A stretch of DNA of 64,000 nucleotides from Microcoleus sp. bin48.metabat.b7b8b9.023 (GCF_013299185.1 NZ_JAAFKG010000001.1:1-64000), one strand, 5' to 3'; positions 25,032-35,697 are shown, counted from the first letter of the stretch. Notes: generated by a model not told the origin, from the sequence alone. Program-made: numbers and translations.

Positions 25032-26486
25032 TTAACCCGGTAAATCTAGGAATCCACCCAAATCTACTGTGTATGGCATAATCTGGAAAGCTTGCAGCTT
25101 ACCAGACATGGAGGTATCCCTCAAAGCTTTCAACAGAATATTGAAAGCGCCGTTTAAATCCCTGTCCAGAGTGTGTCCGCATTCGGGACATTTAAACGTT
25201 TTTAAGCCGCCCAACTTACTATGGATATGACCGCATTTTGAGCAAGTCTTACTGGTGTACTCTTCTGTCACGTCTACTACAACACAACCGTACTTGGATG
25301 CTTGATGCTTCAACGTTTGTTTAAAACGATAATGACTCAAAGTTACCATCGCTCTAGCTGTCTTCGTGGCAAGTTTTCGCTTACCCTTTTTTACCATTTG
25401 CTGCGTTTCAAATGTTGGCAAGAAAATTAACTTATACTTGCTAACTAGGTAATTAGCCGCCTTATTGTGCAATTCCGAAACTAAGTTCTTAATCTTAACA
25501 CGAATCCTGGCTGCTACTTTTCTCGATCGATACCGCAGCCGCTTAAACTGACTACCTTTGCTTTTTCCGAGCCGAGACATTAACTTGTCTAAATGTCTGG
25601 CTAACCGATAAATGCGACCGATATCACTTTTGCCTAATTTCAGTATATTATGACCGTCAAATCCTGTCATAAATGTTCTGATTCCCGGGTCTAAGGCAAT
25701 CGCTAATTCGGATTGAGTCGGAGGCGGTGCAACAGTGTCAACCGCATAGCAGATAAACCATTGATCGTTGATAATACTAAGGGTTGGTTCGTGTTGCATT
25801 ACCTCCACTATTGCTTCAGACGCTTTAAAAGACAAGCCTTTGGTTTCGCGCGGATAGAATGTGTTTGATTTCCAGTTTGCTGTTTGAAACCTAATAGTTT
25901 GAGTAGGAGCTTTACAACTTCTAAATTTGGCTGTACCTTGGGATTTACAAGCTGCTTTGTGTGCTTCACAGGCTTGAAATACTGCTAGTTGACGCGGGTT
26001 GTATGGCTGTTGAGACACCCATTCAGGCGCTGAATCCATGATGCGTTTACGCAATTCATATTTACCGATTTTTTCATTTTTGAGAATGGCAATTGCTTGA
26101 TTGTAACACCATCTGCTTGCGGCTATCCATGTCCGCCATTTCTGAGCTAGTTTTGTTTCCGGGTAGACTCGGATCTTTTTGGATAGTAGATTTGTCTTGA
26201 CGCTGGGAGTAGAGTCCGCAATCGTCAGCCTGGATGATTCATAGGATATCTTCAACCATTTCTGGTTGGGGAGATAAGTCTGTTCGGCACAGAACCAGGA
26301 GTTAGCAATTTTGCTGTTGACAGATCCACTTGATAATATGGATCTGTCAACTCCTGGGCGCGAGTAGGTCAAAGCGATCGACGACCACAACTGTCTCGAT
26401 ATCTCCTGACATGACTTGTCCCAAAAAGGCAAGAATTTCTTGGCGCGTGAAGTTGAGTCCGTATCCAATGTATTGGAATTCATCAT
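25032..26486 (-). CDS. tnpB: TnpB RNA-guided nuclease (second family)
   Basis: A 484-residue TnpB. An N-terminal extension of about 100 residues (NSWFCAEQTYLPNQKWLKIS) precedes the core, as in one cyanobacterial TnpB group. RuvC residues: Asp at about 266 (IALDPGIRTF), Glu in FLPTFETQQMV, Asp in LDRDLNGAFNI. The zinc ribbon is intact (CSKCG...CPECG). It is only distantly related to the copy at 883-2043, but nearly the same family as the relic at 13993-14258. No tnpA is adjacent. The element ends were not located; homology with the relic runs to about 25024. It looks functional. Confidence 0.92.
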   Translation of the reverse strand: MMNSNTLDTDSTSRAKKFLPFWDKSCQEISRQLWSSIALTYSRPGVDRSILSSGSVNSKIANSWFCAEQTYLPNQKWLKISYESSRLTIADSTPSVKTNLLSKKIRVYPETKLAQKWRTWIAASRWCYNQAIAILKNEKIGKYELRKRIMDSAPEWVSQQPYNPRQLAVFQACEAHKAACKSQGTAKFRSCKAPTQTIRFQTANWKSNTFYPRETKGLSFKASEAIVEVMQHEPTLSIINDQWFICYAVDTVAPPPTQSELAIALDPGIRTFMTGFDGHNILKLGKSDIGRIYRLARHLDKLMSRLGKSKGSQFKRLRYRSRKVAARIRVKIKNLVSELHNKAANYLVSKYKLIFLPTFETQQMVKKGKRKLATKTARAMVTLSHYRFKQTLKHQASKYGCVVVDVTEEYTSKTCSKCGHIHSKLGGLKTFKCPECGHTLDRDLNGAFNILLKALRDTSMSGKLQAFQIMPYTVDLGGFLDLPG

Positions 26487-26684
26487 ACACGGTGGTTTTT
26501 TGTTGATTACATAGTATCAATGTCTACCGCTATCTTCAAGGAATTTACAAGAAATCGTTTACTATACGAAAGCAGTTCTCAAAAAAAGTGAGGTATGCCC
26601 AATTCCCTATGCCCTATGCCCAGTCGTACCTAATATGGGATCTCGAAAGGCTATAGCATCTGCGGCTTGCCTTTTATTTCCAAC
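26487..26684. other. Gap upstream of tnpB, 7-mer repeat
   Basis: Probably the left end of the tnpB element followed by CCCTATGCCCTATGCCC (26603-26619), the reverse of the GGGCATA heptamer seen at 63460. No gene is seen. Confidence 0.4.
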
Positions 26685-27503
26685 TCAATTCTTAATTCCC
26701 GTCGCTGCAATTCCCCGAATAAACTGCCGCTGGCCCGCCAAAAACAGCAACACCACTGGGATAGTCCCAATTACCACCGCCGCCATCAACAACTGCCAAC
26801 TGCTAGTAAACTGTTCCTGAAACTCGGCCAACACTAACTGCACAGTCCGCAACTCTGGCCGTGTCGTAAAAACTAGCGGCTTAAACAAATCATTCCACTC
26901 GCCGATAAAGGTAAACAAAAACAGCGTCACCAAAGCAGGGCGCGCCAAAGGCAGCATCACCTGCCACAACACCTGCCAGCGGTTAGCCCCATCCAGCATT
27001 GCCGCCTCCTCCAACTCCACCGGAATTGTCAGAAAATACTGGCGCAGCAGAAAAATTCCGAAACCGTTAACCGCCGTTGGCAAAATCAGCGCCCCGTAAG
27101 TATTCAGCAAATGGCCCCACTTCAAAACCATGAAAATTGGAATCACCAAAAGCTGAAACGGAATCACTAACGTCGCTAAAACCACCAAAACAAAGGCTTT
27201 TCGCCCCCAAAACTTCAGCCTCGCCAAAGCATAACCCGCTAAAGCAGAAGTCACTACCTGAAAACCAGTAACTGCGATCGCCACTAGAGTAGAATTAAGA
27301 AATGCCAACAAAAAATTACCCCGGCGCCAAGCCTCCTGATAGTTCCCAAAAGTCAGACCTGTGGCCTTGACATCCACACCCGATGGTGATAAAGAAACCC
27401 AAAAAACAGCAGCCAGCGGCAGCAGCACCAGCCCAGCCCCCACTAGCAACAAAATAAAACTCAGCAGTTCCAGTGCTTGAGACCTGTCCCACGATTTACG
27501 CAT
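26685..27503 (-). CDS. Sugar ABC transporter permease (MalG type)
   Basis: A 272-residue inner-membrane permease starting at MRKSWDRSQALELLS; the open frame continues upstream to 27575 but those residues do not fit the family. There are six predicted helices. The cytoplasmic EAA loop that contacts the ATPase is clear: ELEEAAMLDGANRWQVLWQV then MLPLARPAL. This is the MalG/UgpE class for carbohydrate uptake. Its partner permease, binding protein and ATPase are not in this window, so it works with products encoded elsewhere, as often seen in cyanobacteria. It is divergent from ado. Confidence 0.9.
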   Translation of the reverse strand: MRKSWDRSQALELLSFILLLVGAGLVLLPLAAVFWVSLSPSGVDVKATGLTFGNYQEAWRRGNFLLAFLNSTLVAIAVTGFQVVTSALAGYALARLKFWGRKAFVLVVLATLVIPFQLLVIPIFMVLKWGHLLNTYGALILPTAVNGFGIFLLRQYFLTIPVELEEAAMLDGANRWQVLWQVMLPLARPALVTLFLFTFIGEWNDLFKPLVFTTRPELRTVQLVLAEFQEQFTSSWQLLMAAVVIGTIPVVLLFLAGQRQFIRGIAATGIKN

Positions 27504-27682
27504 AAACTTGTGAATTAACCTAAAATAATAAGCTTGTGAGGCTCTCAAACCCGATCGCCTTCCAGATTCCCACACAACCGTAAATTTTTAGTCGAAAATA
27601 GGTAAAGTGTAGTGCACGCGACCCCAAAATTTAAAGGGGTTTCCAAACATCCTACAAGGTTATACGAGGAGACGACATATCT

Positions 27683-28375
27683 ATGCCCCAGCTTGAGGCC
27701 AGCCCAACAATTGACTTTCAAACCGAAACTTACAAAGACGCTTACAGCCGCATCAACGCCATAGTGATTGAAGGCGAACAAGAAGCTCACGACAATTACC
27801 TGCAACTGGCAGAAATGTTGGCTGACAAAAAAAGTGAGTTAATTGGCTTGTCCAAGATGGAGAACCGCCACATGAAAGGCTTCCAAGCTTGCGGCCGGAA
27901 TCTCAAAGTCACGCCGGATATGGTATTTGCCAAGGAGTTCTTTTCGGAATTGCACAGCAACTTCCAAACGGCATCCGCCCAAGGTAAGGTTGTAACTTGC
28001 TTGCTGATTCAATCACTAATTATCGAGTGTTTTGCGATCGCAGCCTACAACATCTACATTCCCGTCGCCGATGACTTTGCCCGCAAAATCACCGAAGGCG
28101 TCGTCAAAGAAGAATACAGCCACCTCAACTTTGGGGAAGTCTGGCTGCAAGCTCACTTTGAAGAATCCAAAGCTGAACTCGAAGCCGCCAACCGCCAAAA
28201 CCTGCCCATCATCTGGAGGCTGCTAAACTCTGTCGCAGACGATGCTAGCGTTTTGGGAATGGAAAAAGACGCCTTAATCGAAGACTTCATGATTGCCTAC
28301 GGCGAAGCCCTGGGTAACATAGGGTTTAACAACCGCGACATCATGCGGATGTCAGCACAAGGCCTCGCAGCCTAA
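27683..28375 (+). CDS. ado: Aldehyde-deformylating oxygenase (alkane synthesis)
   Basis: A 230-residue di-iron enzyme that converts fatty aldehydes to alkanes plus formate, the final step of cyanobacterial hydrocarbon synthesis. All six iron ligands are at their standard positions: Glu32, Glu60, His63, Glu115, Glu144 and His147 ([34 protein letters not shown]). GAGGAG lies about 12 bases before the ATG. The acyl-ACP reductase that supplies the aldehyde is next, 271 bp downstream. The enzyme is cytoplasmic, with membrane-associated substrates. Confidence 0.97.
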   Translation: MPQLEASPTIDFQTETYKDAYSRINAIVIEGEQEAHDNYLQLAEMLADKKSELIGLSKMENRHMKGFQACGRNLKVTPDMVFAKEFFSELHSNFQTASAQGKVVTCLLIQSLIIECFAIAAYNIYIPVADDFARKITEGVVKEEYSHLNFGEVWLQAHFEESKAELEAANRQNLPIIWRLLNSVADDASVLGMEKDALIEDFMIAYGEALGNIGFNNRDIMRMSAQGLAA

Positions 28376-28520
28376 TCAATTTGGAAATAAGGAATGGGAT
28401 AAAAATTAAAAATTAAAACCTTTTAATTTTCCCTTCTTCCTTCTGCATTACAAGGTCTTGTACCCCAATAAAGTTGGAAATAAAGAACGGGAACTAAATT
28501 AAAAAAAATTAATTTCCCTT

Positions 28521-28616
28521 CTGACAACTAACAACTGACAACAGACAACTAACAACTAACAACTGACAACTAACAACTGTCAACTGTCAACTGTCAACTG
28601 TCAACTGTCAACTGAC
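28521..28616. repeat. CAACTGA/CAACTAA heptamer array
   Basis: About thirteen 7-bp units (ACAACTA, ACAACTG, TCAACTG) between ado and aar. An AT-rich perfect palindrome, AAAATTAAAA-CC-TTTTAATTTT, lies at 28409-28430 just after ado and may weaken read-through. Confidence 0.85.
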
Positions 28617-28646
28617 ATCTTTCTTCTTCCTTCATTTGACAACTTA

Positions 28647-29669
28647 ATGTTTGGTCTAATCGGTCACTTAACCAGCTTAGAACACGCCCAATCAGTAGCT
28701 AACGAGCTGGGCTATCCAGAATATGCCGATCAAGGGCTCGATTTTTGGTGCAGCGCACCGCCCCAGATAGTCGATCATATCACTGTCACTAGCATTACCG
28801 GGCAAAAAATAGAAGGCCGCTATGTGGAGTCGTGTTTTCTACCAGAAATGCTAGCCACTCGCCGGATCAAAGCAGCCACTCGCAAAATCATTAACGCGAT
28901 GGCACACGCTCAAAAAAACGGGATTAATATCACTGCTTTAGGCGGCTTTTCTTCGATCATTTTTGAAACCTTCAACTTGCAGCAAATTAAGCAAATCCGC
29001 AATCTAAAGTTGGAGTTTGAACGCTTCACCACTGGTAACACCCACACGGCTTACATCCTCTGCCGCCAAGTAGAAGAAGCAGCCCCCAAATTGGGGATTG
29101 AACTTTCAAAAGCTACTGTGGCGGTTTGTGGTGCTACTGGGGATATTGGCAGTGCTGTCTGCCGCTGGCTGAATGTTAAAACTAATGTAGCAGAATTGTT
29201 GCTCATTGCCCGCGACAAAGAACGATTGCAAGATTTGCAATCGGAATTGGGACGAGGCAAAATCATGGATTTGGAAGAAGCTCTCCCCCAAGCGGATATT
29301 GTAGTCTGGGTAGCCAGTATGCCAAAGGGAGTAGAAATTGACCCGAAGACATTGAAGCAACCCTGTTTGTTGATTGACGGTGGTTATCCGAAAAATCTGG
29401 CAACTCAGGTTCAGCATCCCGAAATTTACGTACTCAATGGCGGGATTGTCGAGCATTCCCTCGATATTGAGTGGAAGATTATGAAGATTGTGAATATGGA
29501 TGTGCCGGGCCGGCAGTTATTTGCCTGTTTTGCGGAATCCATGCTGCTGGAATTTGAAAAGTTGTACACCAATTTTTCTTGGGGACGGAATCAAATTACT
29601 GTAGAAAAGATGGAGCAAATCGGCGCAATTTCCGTTAAGCACGGTTTCCGACCTTTGATGTCATTTTGA
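28647..29669 (+). CDS. aar: Long-chain acyl-[ACP] reductase
   Basis: A 340-residue NADPH-dependent reductase that makes fatty aldehydes from acyl-ACP, the first step of alkane synthesis, paired with ado. The start [15 protein letters not shown] is family-typical. The nucleotide-binding motif is [15 protein letters not shown] near residue 160. The acyl-thioester cysteine is Cys294 in FACFAES. Cys294 occupies the position known from Synechococcus enzyme work. It lies downstream of ado across a heptamer repeat array. Confidence 0.97.
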   Translation: MFGLIGHLTSLEHAQSVANELGYPEYADQGLDFWCSAPPQIVDHITVTSITGQKIEGRYVESCFLPEMLATRRIKAATRKIINAMAHAQKNGINITALGGFSSIIFETFNLQQIKQIRNLKLEFERFTTGNTHTAYILCRQVEEAAPKLGIELSKATVAVCGATGDIGSAVCRWLNVKTNVAELLLIARDKERLQDLQSELGRGKIMDLEEALPQADIVVWVASMPKGVEIDPKTLKQPCLLIDGGYPKNLATQVQHPEIYVLNGGIVEHSLDIEWKIMKIVNMDVPGRQLFACFAESMLLEFEKLYTNFSWGRNQITVEKMEQIGAISVKHGFRPLMSF

Positions 29670-29875
29670 TGTAATTTGTTGAGGTTATTGGTTATTGAGG
29701 AAAGTTTTTCTGACAATAACCAGTAACTTTTTTTTGAGAGTTGAGAGTTAAGATTGTGTTCGATCGCACAACTCGAAGAAAAGTTTTTGGCAGCCAGCAC
29801 AAAGAGTGCCCCTCGGTCAAAAATATACAGCTAACGTTTATTTAACAGACACGATCTAGTAGTCTATCGCTCAAC

Positions 29876-30373
29876 TTATTCAATAGATTGAGCTGGCATC
29901 AAATTGTCCCCGCAGTTTTTGATGGTCATGACTTCGATGATTTTTTTGCCCATTGCTTCGGAGATGTCGAGAGCTTGGGAAAGTTCAACTAAGAAATCTT
30001 TTTCCTCGGTTGTGAAAACTCCATCTACCAAAACCAAATCTGTGGCAATTGCAAAAGCTGTTTCTCGAAGCTGAGCATTCAATGCGTTTTTAGCTGCGGC
30101 AAATACTTCGGCCGGAGTGTACTGACTGCTCAATTTCAGAACTTTCTTAAATAGTTCTTGGAAGTGTTCGCCAGAATAAGAGCCGAACAAGCGAATGTGA
30201 TTGGCGGCAAGGGTTTGTCTTTCGGCTTCGGATATTTCACCGTCGGCGGCAACAGCTAAGACTGAAATAGCTGTCAAAGCTTCCGACGGACTGAGTTCGA
30301 TCGCACTTGTATCGCTTTTTGCGCTTTGGAACAATTCAGCAGGGTTAGGTCTTTTGTGGCTGTGGGCGGGCAT
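29876..30373 (-). CDS. TerB-family (tellurite resistance-like) protein
   Basis: A 165-residue all-helical protein with the TerB fold: ALTAISVLAVAADGEISEAE and later TDLVLVDGVFTTEEKDFLVE, both carrying the acidic AADGEIS/VDGVFT metal-site pattern. TerB-like proteins are linked to stress and membrane-associated complexes; tellurite resistance as such is not implied. It is convergent with aar and divergent from accA, interrupting the lipid block on the opposite strand. Confidence 0.85.
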   Translation of the reverse strand: MPAHSHKRPNPAELFQSAKSDTSAIELSPSEALTAISVLAVAADGEISEAERQTLAANHIRLFGSYSGEHFQELFKKVLKLSSQYTPAEVFAAAKNALNAQLRETAFAIATDLVLVDGVFTTEEKDFLVELSQALDISEAMGKKIIEVMTIKNCGDNLMPAQSIE

Positions 30374-30840
30374 AGGGGTAGCTTAAACAGTTGACAGTTG
30401 ACAGTTGACAGTTGACAGTTGTCACGAAGGAAGAAGGAAGAAGGAAGAGGGAAGAAGGAAGAGTTGACTGTTGAGCCGGGACAGTTGACAATCAAAAATC
30501 TTCACTCCCCAATCCAAAATCGTTTGACAGTTGACAGGAAAGCAGTTGACAGCTACCTGGAAGCAAGAGGATTGGATTAATGAATAGTCTGATTTTAATT
30601 TCTACCTACAAGAGTTCTGGCTTTAAACCAATTCTTTCTGGTAAAACTCTCGGATCAAGCAAAAATAGTGTAGCAAAAAACGAGGCTCAAGCCTCAGGTT
30701 TTCAACTCTGGTTGCGAAGCAAAGCACAATTCAAAATTCAAAACTTCCGATAAACCCTCTTTTTCAGCAACACCTGACAGGGTAGGATCGGGAAACAGTC
30801 GATCGACTTTCACGTTAAAAACCCTATAGAAATTATCAGC
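30374..30840. repeat. CAGTTGA heptamers and intergenic sequence
   Basis: Five CAGTTGA units occupy 30387-30423, followed by GGAAGAAGGAAGA purine repeats (30427-30462) and more single GTTGACAG copies to 30550. The rest probably contains the accA promoter; no gene is seen. Confidence 0.75.
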
Positions 30841-31821
30841 GTGGCAAACCCAGACCGCAAACCACTACTCCTAGATTTTGAAAAGCCACTGGCCGAACTC
30901 GAAACCCGAATTCACCAGATTCGCGAACTTGCCGCAGAAAACAGCGTCGATGTCACCGACGAAATTCGCAAACTCGAAGCTCGTTCCGCCCAACTGCGAC
31001 AAGAAATTTTCAGCAGCTTGTCCCCCATGCAGCGCCTGCAACTCGCCCGTCACCCGCGCCGCCCCAGCACCCTCGACTACATTCAGGCAATTAGCGACGA
31101 GTGGATCGAGCTCCACGGCGATCGGCGCGGGGGAGACGACCCCGCCCTCGTCGGCGGAATTGCCCGCATAGACGGGCGTCCTACAGTCATCATCGGCCAT
31201 CAAAAAGGACGCGACACCAAAGACAATATCGCCCGCAACTTCGGGATGGCAGCTCCCGGCGGCTACCGCAAAGCCCTGCGGTTGATGGAACACGCCGATC
31301 GCTTCAGTATGCCAATTTTCACCTTTATCGACACTCCGGGGGCTTGGGCGGGCTTAGAAGCCGAACAGCTCGGACAGGGAGAGGCGATCGCCTGCAACCT
31401 CCGAGAAATGTTTCGCCTCGACGTTCCGATTATTTGCACTGTCATCGGCGAAGGCGGTTCCGGCGGCGCATTAGGTATCGGCGTCGGCGAGCGGCTGTTA
31501 ATGTTAGAACATTCCGTGTATACCGTAGCCACCCCCGAAGCTTGTGCGGCCATCCTCTGGAAAGACTCCGGTAAAGCCAACTTAGCCGCCGAAGCCCTCA
31601 AAATTACTTCCTGGGATTTGAAAAACCTCGGCGTTCTCGATCAGATAGTACCCGAACCCGTTGGTGGCGCTCACTCCAATCCCCTGAAAGCTGCGGCTAT
31701 GCTCAAAGGAGCTTTGTTGGAAAACTTAGCAGAACTGACACAGCTCACCGGCCAGCAGCGGCGCGATCTCCGGTATCAAAAATTCCGCGACATCGGTGTG
31801 TTCACTGAAAAGGTTGCTTGA
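30841..31821 (+). CDS. accA: Acetyl-CoA carboxylase carboxyltransferase subunit alpha
   Basis: A 326-residue subunit that, with AccD, transfers carboxyl from biotin to acetyl-CoA, giving malonyl-CoA for fatty acid synthesis. The start is a GTG. Family segments include the N-terminal [53 protein letters not shown], the [18 protein letters not shown] loop and [20 protein letters not shown], the oxyanion-hole glycines. Its place beside ado and aar links malonyl-CoA supply with hydrocarbon synthesis. Confidence 0.97.
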   Translation: MANPDRKPLLLDFEKPLAELETRIHQIRELAAENSVDVTDEIRKLEARSAQLRQEIFSSLSPMQRLQLARHPRRPSTLDYIQAISDEWIELHGDRRGGDDPALVGGIARIDGRPTVIIGHQKGRDTKDNIARNFGMAAPGGYRKALRLMEHADRFSMPIFTFIDTPGAWAGLEAEQLGQGEAIACNLREMFRLDVPIICTVIGEGGSGGALGIGVGERLLMLEHSVYTVATPEACAAILWKDSGKANLAAEALKITSWDLKNLGVLDQIVPEPVGGAHSNPLKAAAMLKGALLENLAELTQLTGQQRRDLRYQKFRDIGVFTEKVA

Positions 31822-32190
31822 GCCGATCGCTCCTTTGAGTTATTCGTTATGAATTACAAATTTCTTAACTTAACACTCATAACTAATAACTCAGACCTGA
31901 CTGTTCTGCGAATCTGTCAGCAGTGTTATAATTTCTCAGGTGAGATCGGCTTAACAGTTCTTAATGTTTCTCTCATAATTAATTGTTATCACCCGCAGCA
32001 GACAGTTGTCTGATTTGCCGAAACAGACTGCAACACTTGACAGGTAGTTGCCGATCGAAAATATGCGAAAAGTAGTCCCAGATGCCTTGGCAATGGGATA
32101 AAAGGTTTAGTAGTTCGCGGGCGTCAAGGTAGCACTTGCCAACTAATTTCCGTGTTTTTCCGTAAAATTAGGAACGATCAGGACACGCTC
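31822..32190. other. Intergenic region between accA and the SDR gene
   Basis: No coding frame is supported. TTATAAT at 31927 and TTGACAGG at 32036 are promoter-like but not convincingly spaced. Nothing else is seen. Confidence 0.3.
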
Positions 32191-32916
32191 ATGAACGATC
32201 GAACAACAAAGCAGGCTCTGATTACCGGAGCCAGCAGCGGTATTGGCAAAGCGACGGCTCTAGCGTTCGCTGCCGTTGGCATAAATCTGGCCTTAGTTAG
32301 CCGAGAGTCAGAAAACCTAGAAGCCGTTGCCGCCGCAGCCCGAGAATTCGGAGTGAAAGCAGAAGCTTATCCCTTAGACTTGGCAAAAATTGAGCAAGTG
32401 CAAAGCAGCATCAGCGCGATCGCAGCTCAATTCGGCCCCGTAGATATCCTGGTCAACAGCGCTGGCATGGGCTACACCGGCTCGTTGACCGAAACGCCCC
32501 TAGCCGACTGGCAGAACGTTCTAGACCTCAATCTTACTAGCGTTTGGCAGTGTATTTTAGGAATTTTGCCGGGAATGCGCGATCGGCGATCGGGAATCAT
32601 CATCAACGTTTCCTCGATCGCAGGCACCCAAACCTTCCCCAACTGGGGAGCCTACTGCGTCAGCAAATTCGGTCTCATGGCTTTGTCCAAGACATTAGCC
32701 GCCGAAGAACGGGCTGGCGGAATTCGCGTCACAGCAATCTGTCCGGGTTCTGTCAACACTCCCATGTGGGACACAGAGAGCGTGCAAGCCGACTTCGATC
32801 GCAGCGCGATGTTAACTCCAGAAATCGTCGCCCAATCAATCCTGCACGCAGTTCAGTTACCGGCAAGTGCAGTCATTGAAGAAATGACGCTCATGTCCAA
32901 CGCCGGAATTTTGTGA
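32191..32916 (+). CDS. Short-chain dehydrogenase/reductase
   Basis: A 241-residue classical SDR from ATG 32191 (MNDRTTKQALITGASSGIGK); the frame also reads 13 codons upstream to a GTG that I do not favour. Seen motifs: GASSGIG cofactor turn, NSAG, the Ser of INVSSIAG and YCVSKFG with catalytic Tyr and Lys. The substrate is unknown; 3-oxoacyl reduction is a possibility given accA upstream. The gene is commonly found in this neighbourhood with ado and aar in cyanobacteria. Confidence 0.92.
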   Translation: MNDRTTKQALITGASSGIGKATALAFAAVGINLALVSRESENLEAVAAAAREFGVKAEAYPLDLAKIEQVQSSISAIAAQFGPVDILVNSAGMGYTGSLTETPLADWQNVLDLNLTSVWQCILGILPGMRDRRSGIIINVSSIAGTQTFPNWGAYCVSKFGLMALSKTLAAEERAGGIRVTAICPGSVNTPMWDTESVQADFDRSAMLTPEIVAQSILHAVQLPASAVIEEMTLMSNAGIL

Positions 32917-32983
32917 ACTTGAGATTGTAGAAAGCTGGATTTTTATCGAATTCAACAATCTTTGAATCTCTCGTTCTATCCCT

Positions 32984-33050
32984 CAATCGAAAATCGAAAA
33001 TCGAAAATCGATAGGTATATGCCGAATCGAAAATCGAAAATCGAAAATAG
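32984..33050. repeat. AATCGAA heptamer arrays
   Basis: Two runs of AATCGAA units (32984-33010 and 33024-33050) separated by GATAGGTATATGCCG, just before folE. Confidence 0.85.
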
Positions 33051-33073
33051 ATTCATCCTCACACCAACTTTTT

Positions 33074-33808
33074 ATGACAATTGCATCGAATAACGGTACG
33101 AACGGCTCAAACTCAATCTCAACTGACACCATGAAACAGCCCGCAACCGCCGATAACAACTTGCCCCGCATCGCCACTCGACCCGATCGCAATTCCTCCC
33201 ACGGTCAAGAATCCAACGTTCCCGTAGCCTCAGAAATAGGTCAGGAAGAAATGATGGAAGCCGTTCGGACAATGCTGCTGGGAATAGGAGAAGATCCCGA
33301 ACGCGAAGGATTGCTCAAAACCCCGAAGCGGGTAGCAGAAGCAATGCGGTTTCTCACCAGCGGTTACAGTCAATCCCTCGAAGAACTCCTCAACGGCGCT
33401 ATCTTTGACGAAGGTCACAACGAAATGGTACTGGTGCGAGATATCAGCGCCTTCAGTATGTGCGAACACCATATGCTGCCATTTATGGGTCGAGTTCACG
33501 TAGCTTACATTCCCAACCAAAAAGTAGTGGGACTGAGCAAACTAGCGAGAATTGTCGAAATGTACAGCCGGCGATTGCAGGTACAAGAACGTTTGACGCG
33601 CCAAATTGCCGAAGCAGTTCAGACAATATTGGAACCACAGGGAGTGGCTGTAGTAATGGAAGCTAGCCATATGTGCATGACGATGCGGGGCGTGCAAAAA
33701 CCCGGTGCTTGGACAGTGACGAGTGCGATGTTGGGCGTGTTTCAGGAGGAACAAAAAACTCGCGAAGAATTCCTGAATTTGATCCGCCACCAACCGGCAT
33801 TCTTTTAG
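33074..33808 (+). CDS. folE: GTP cyclohydrolase I
   Basis: A 244-residue enzyme that opens GTP to dihydroneopterin triphosphate, the entry to folate and pterin synthesis. The N-terminal 55 residues are a low-complexity extension; the domain runs from about 57. Zinc ligands are visible: Cys and His in [13 protein letters not shown] and the later Cys in [30 protein letters not shown] and the C-terminal SAMLGVF complete the family. It ends the lipid block and is followed by heptamer repeats. Confidence 0.96.
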   Translation: MTIASNNGTNGSNSISTDTMKQPATADNNLPRIATRPDRNSSHGQESNVPVASEIGQEEMMEAVRTMLLGIGEDPEREGLLKTPKRVAEAMRFLTSGYSQSLEELLNGAIFDEGHNEMVLVRDISAFSMCEHHMLPFMGRVHVAYIPNQKVVGLSKLARIVEMYSRRLQVQERLTRQIAEAVQTILEPQGVAVVMEASHMCMTMRGVQKPGAWTVTSAMLGVFQEEQKTREEFLNLIRHQPAFF

Positions 33809-34269
33809 TCAGTTGACAGTTGACAGTTGACAGTTGACAGTTGACAGTTGACAGTTGTCGGTTGACAGTTGTCAGTTGTCAGTTGTCGGTTGACAGTTGT
33901 CATATCAAATCCGTTAGTGTCGTCCTGTATTCATCTCTCTCTTCTCTTCCTCTGCGTTCTCTGCGTTCTCTGCGGTTAAATCATTCCGGTACAGCCGGAA
34001 TTGATATCAGTTGTCGGTTGTCGGTTAACAGTTGACAGTTGTGATTGGGCTGATGACTGCTGACTAATGATGACTTTTCACCAGCCCCAAAACGGGTACC
34101 GTACCACGTACAGTCCATAAATGGAGCTCCCAAAATTTTAGAGTGTTGTTCAAGCTGCCAGATTCAAGGCTGCAAGTAAATCTAAAATCTAAAATCTAAA
34201 ATCTAAAATCGACTGACGATCGCCAAATAAGCTCATAAAATAGACGAGTGACTTATGGCTTGTGACTAA
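33809..34269. repeat. CAGTTGA and AATCTAA heptamer arrays
   Basis: CAGTTGACAGTTGACA-type units fill 33810-33903, with scattered copies to 34041. AATCTAA units lie at 34176-34210. Between them, CTCTGCGTTCTCTGCGGTTAAA is (in part) a dispersed cyanobacterial repeat. No gene is seen. Confidence 0.85.
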
Positions 34270-35697
34270 ATGAATCCTATTAAATTCGGTACAGATGGCT
34301 GGCGCGGCATCATTGCTGACGATTTTACATTCGATCGCGTAGCGTTGGTAGCTCCCCTAGCAGCACAAGTTCTCGCACAAACCGGTGGTAATAATGCCAG
34401 TAGCGGCACCGTAATTGTCGGTTACGACCGCCGATTTCTGGCTGAAGATTTTGCCAAAAACGCGGCTGTGGCAGTCCAAAACGCCGGATTTGACGTGTTC
34501 CTCAGCGAATCCTACGCCCCAACTCCGGCTTTTAGTTTAGCTGCCAAACAATTAAATGCTTTAGGTGCGATCGTCCTGACAGCCAGCCACAATCCCGGTG
34601 CATATTTAGGATTAAAAGTCAAGGGCGGATTTGGCGGTTCAGTTTCGCCCGAAGTTACGCAACAGATAGAAGCAAAACTCGAAAATCCGGCGGCACTTTC
34701 AGCAACTCCCGGAAAATTGGAAAATTTCAATCCTTGGCCGGCTTACTGCAAAACCTTGCGGGAAATGGTGGATATTGAAGCGATTAAGGGGGCGATCGCA
34801 TCCGGGAAAATTACAGTATTTGTAGATGTAATGCACGGCGCGGCGGCGGGCGGATTAGCACAAATTTTAGAAGAAACTGTGCAAGAAGTCAACAGCGATC
34901 GCGATCCGCTGTTTGGAGGCGGTGCACCGGAACCTTTGCCGCGGTACCTGTCGCAATTGTTCCGCGTCATGCGGACTCACCAGCGAAAAGCATCTGGTTT
35001 GTCGATCGGATTTGTATTTGACGGAGATAGCGATCGGATTGCAGCCGTTGACTCTAGCGGAAACTTCCTCAGTTCGCAAATCCTAGTTCCTATATTAATC
35101 GAACACTTAGCCAAACGGCGCGGCTTCACCGGGGAAGTCATCAAAACAGTCAGCGGTTCCGACATCATGCCCAAAATTGCCGAACTTTACGGCTTACCAT
35201 TGTTTGAAACGCCGATCGGTTACAAGTATATAGCCGATCGAATGTTAACCACCCAAGTCCTAGTCGGCGGCGAAGAATCCGGCGGAATCGGCTACGGTAC
35301 GCACATTCCCGAAAGAGACGCTTTGCTATCGGCGCTGTATTTGTTAGAAGCCGTTGTCAAATCCGGGGAAGATTTGAGCGACATCTATCGCCGACTGCAA
35401 ACAGAGACTAATTTTACTTCAGCTTACGATCGCATTGACTTGCATCTAGCAAGCATGGCAGAAAGAGCGCGTTTGCTGTCGCTGCTGCAAAATCAACCAT
35501 TAACAGAAATCGCCGGCAAAGCAGTAGTAGATTGCAACAAAGTTGACGGATATAAATTCCGTTTAGCTGACGGAAGTTGGCTGTTAATTCGGTTTAGCGG
35601 TACTGAACCGGTGTTGCGGTTGTATTCGGAAGCTGCGACTTTGAAAGAGGTGATGCAAAACTTGAATTGGGCAAAGGATTGGGCGCAGAAAGGTTAA
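34270..35697 (+). CDS. Phosphoglucomutase/phosphomannomutase family protein
   Basis: A 475-residue alpha-D-phosphohexomutase that interconverts sugar 1- and 6-phosphates. All four loops are present: catalytic Ser in LTASHNPGAYLG (about 103), metal-binding VFDGDSDRIA (about 250), the sugar-specificity loop GGEESGGIGYG (about 337) and the phosphate-binding RFSGTEPVLRLYSEA (about 445). The start MNPIKFGTDGWRGIIADDFT is standard. Whether the substrate is glucose or mannose phosphate cannot be told. It might feed glucose 1-phosphate made by glgP into metabolism. Confidence 0.93.
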   Translation: MNPIKFGTDGWRGIIADDFTFDRVALVAPLAAQVLAQTGGNNASSGTVIVGYDRRFLAEDFAKNAAVAVQNAGFDVFLSESYAPTPAFSLAAKQLNALGAIVLTASHNPGAYLGLKVKGGFGGSVSPEVTQQIEAKLENPAALSATPGKLENFNPWPAYCKTLREMVDIEAIKGAIASGKITVFVDVMHGAAAGGLAQILEETVQEVNSDRDPLFGGGAPEPLPRYLSQLFRVMRTHQRKASGLSIGFVFDGDSDRIAAVDSSGNFLSSQILVPILIEHLAKRRGFTGEVIKTVSGSDIMPKIAELYGLPLFETPIGYKYIADRMLTTQVLVGGEESGGIGYGTHIPERDALLSALYLLEAVVKSGEDLSDIYRRLQTETNFTSAYDRIDLHLASMAERARLLSLLQNQPLTEIAGKAVVDCNKVDGYKFRLADGSWLLIRFSGTEPVLRLYSEAATLKEVMQNLNWAKDWAQKG

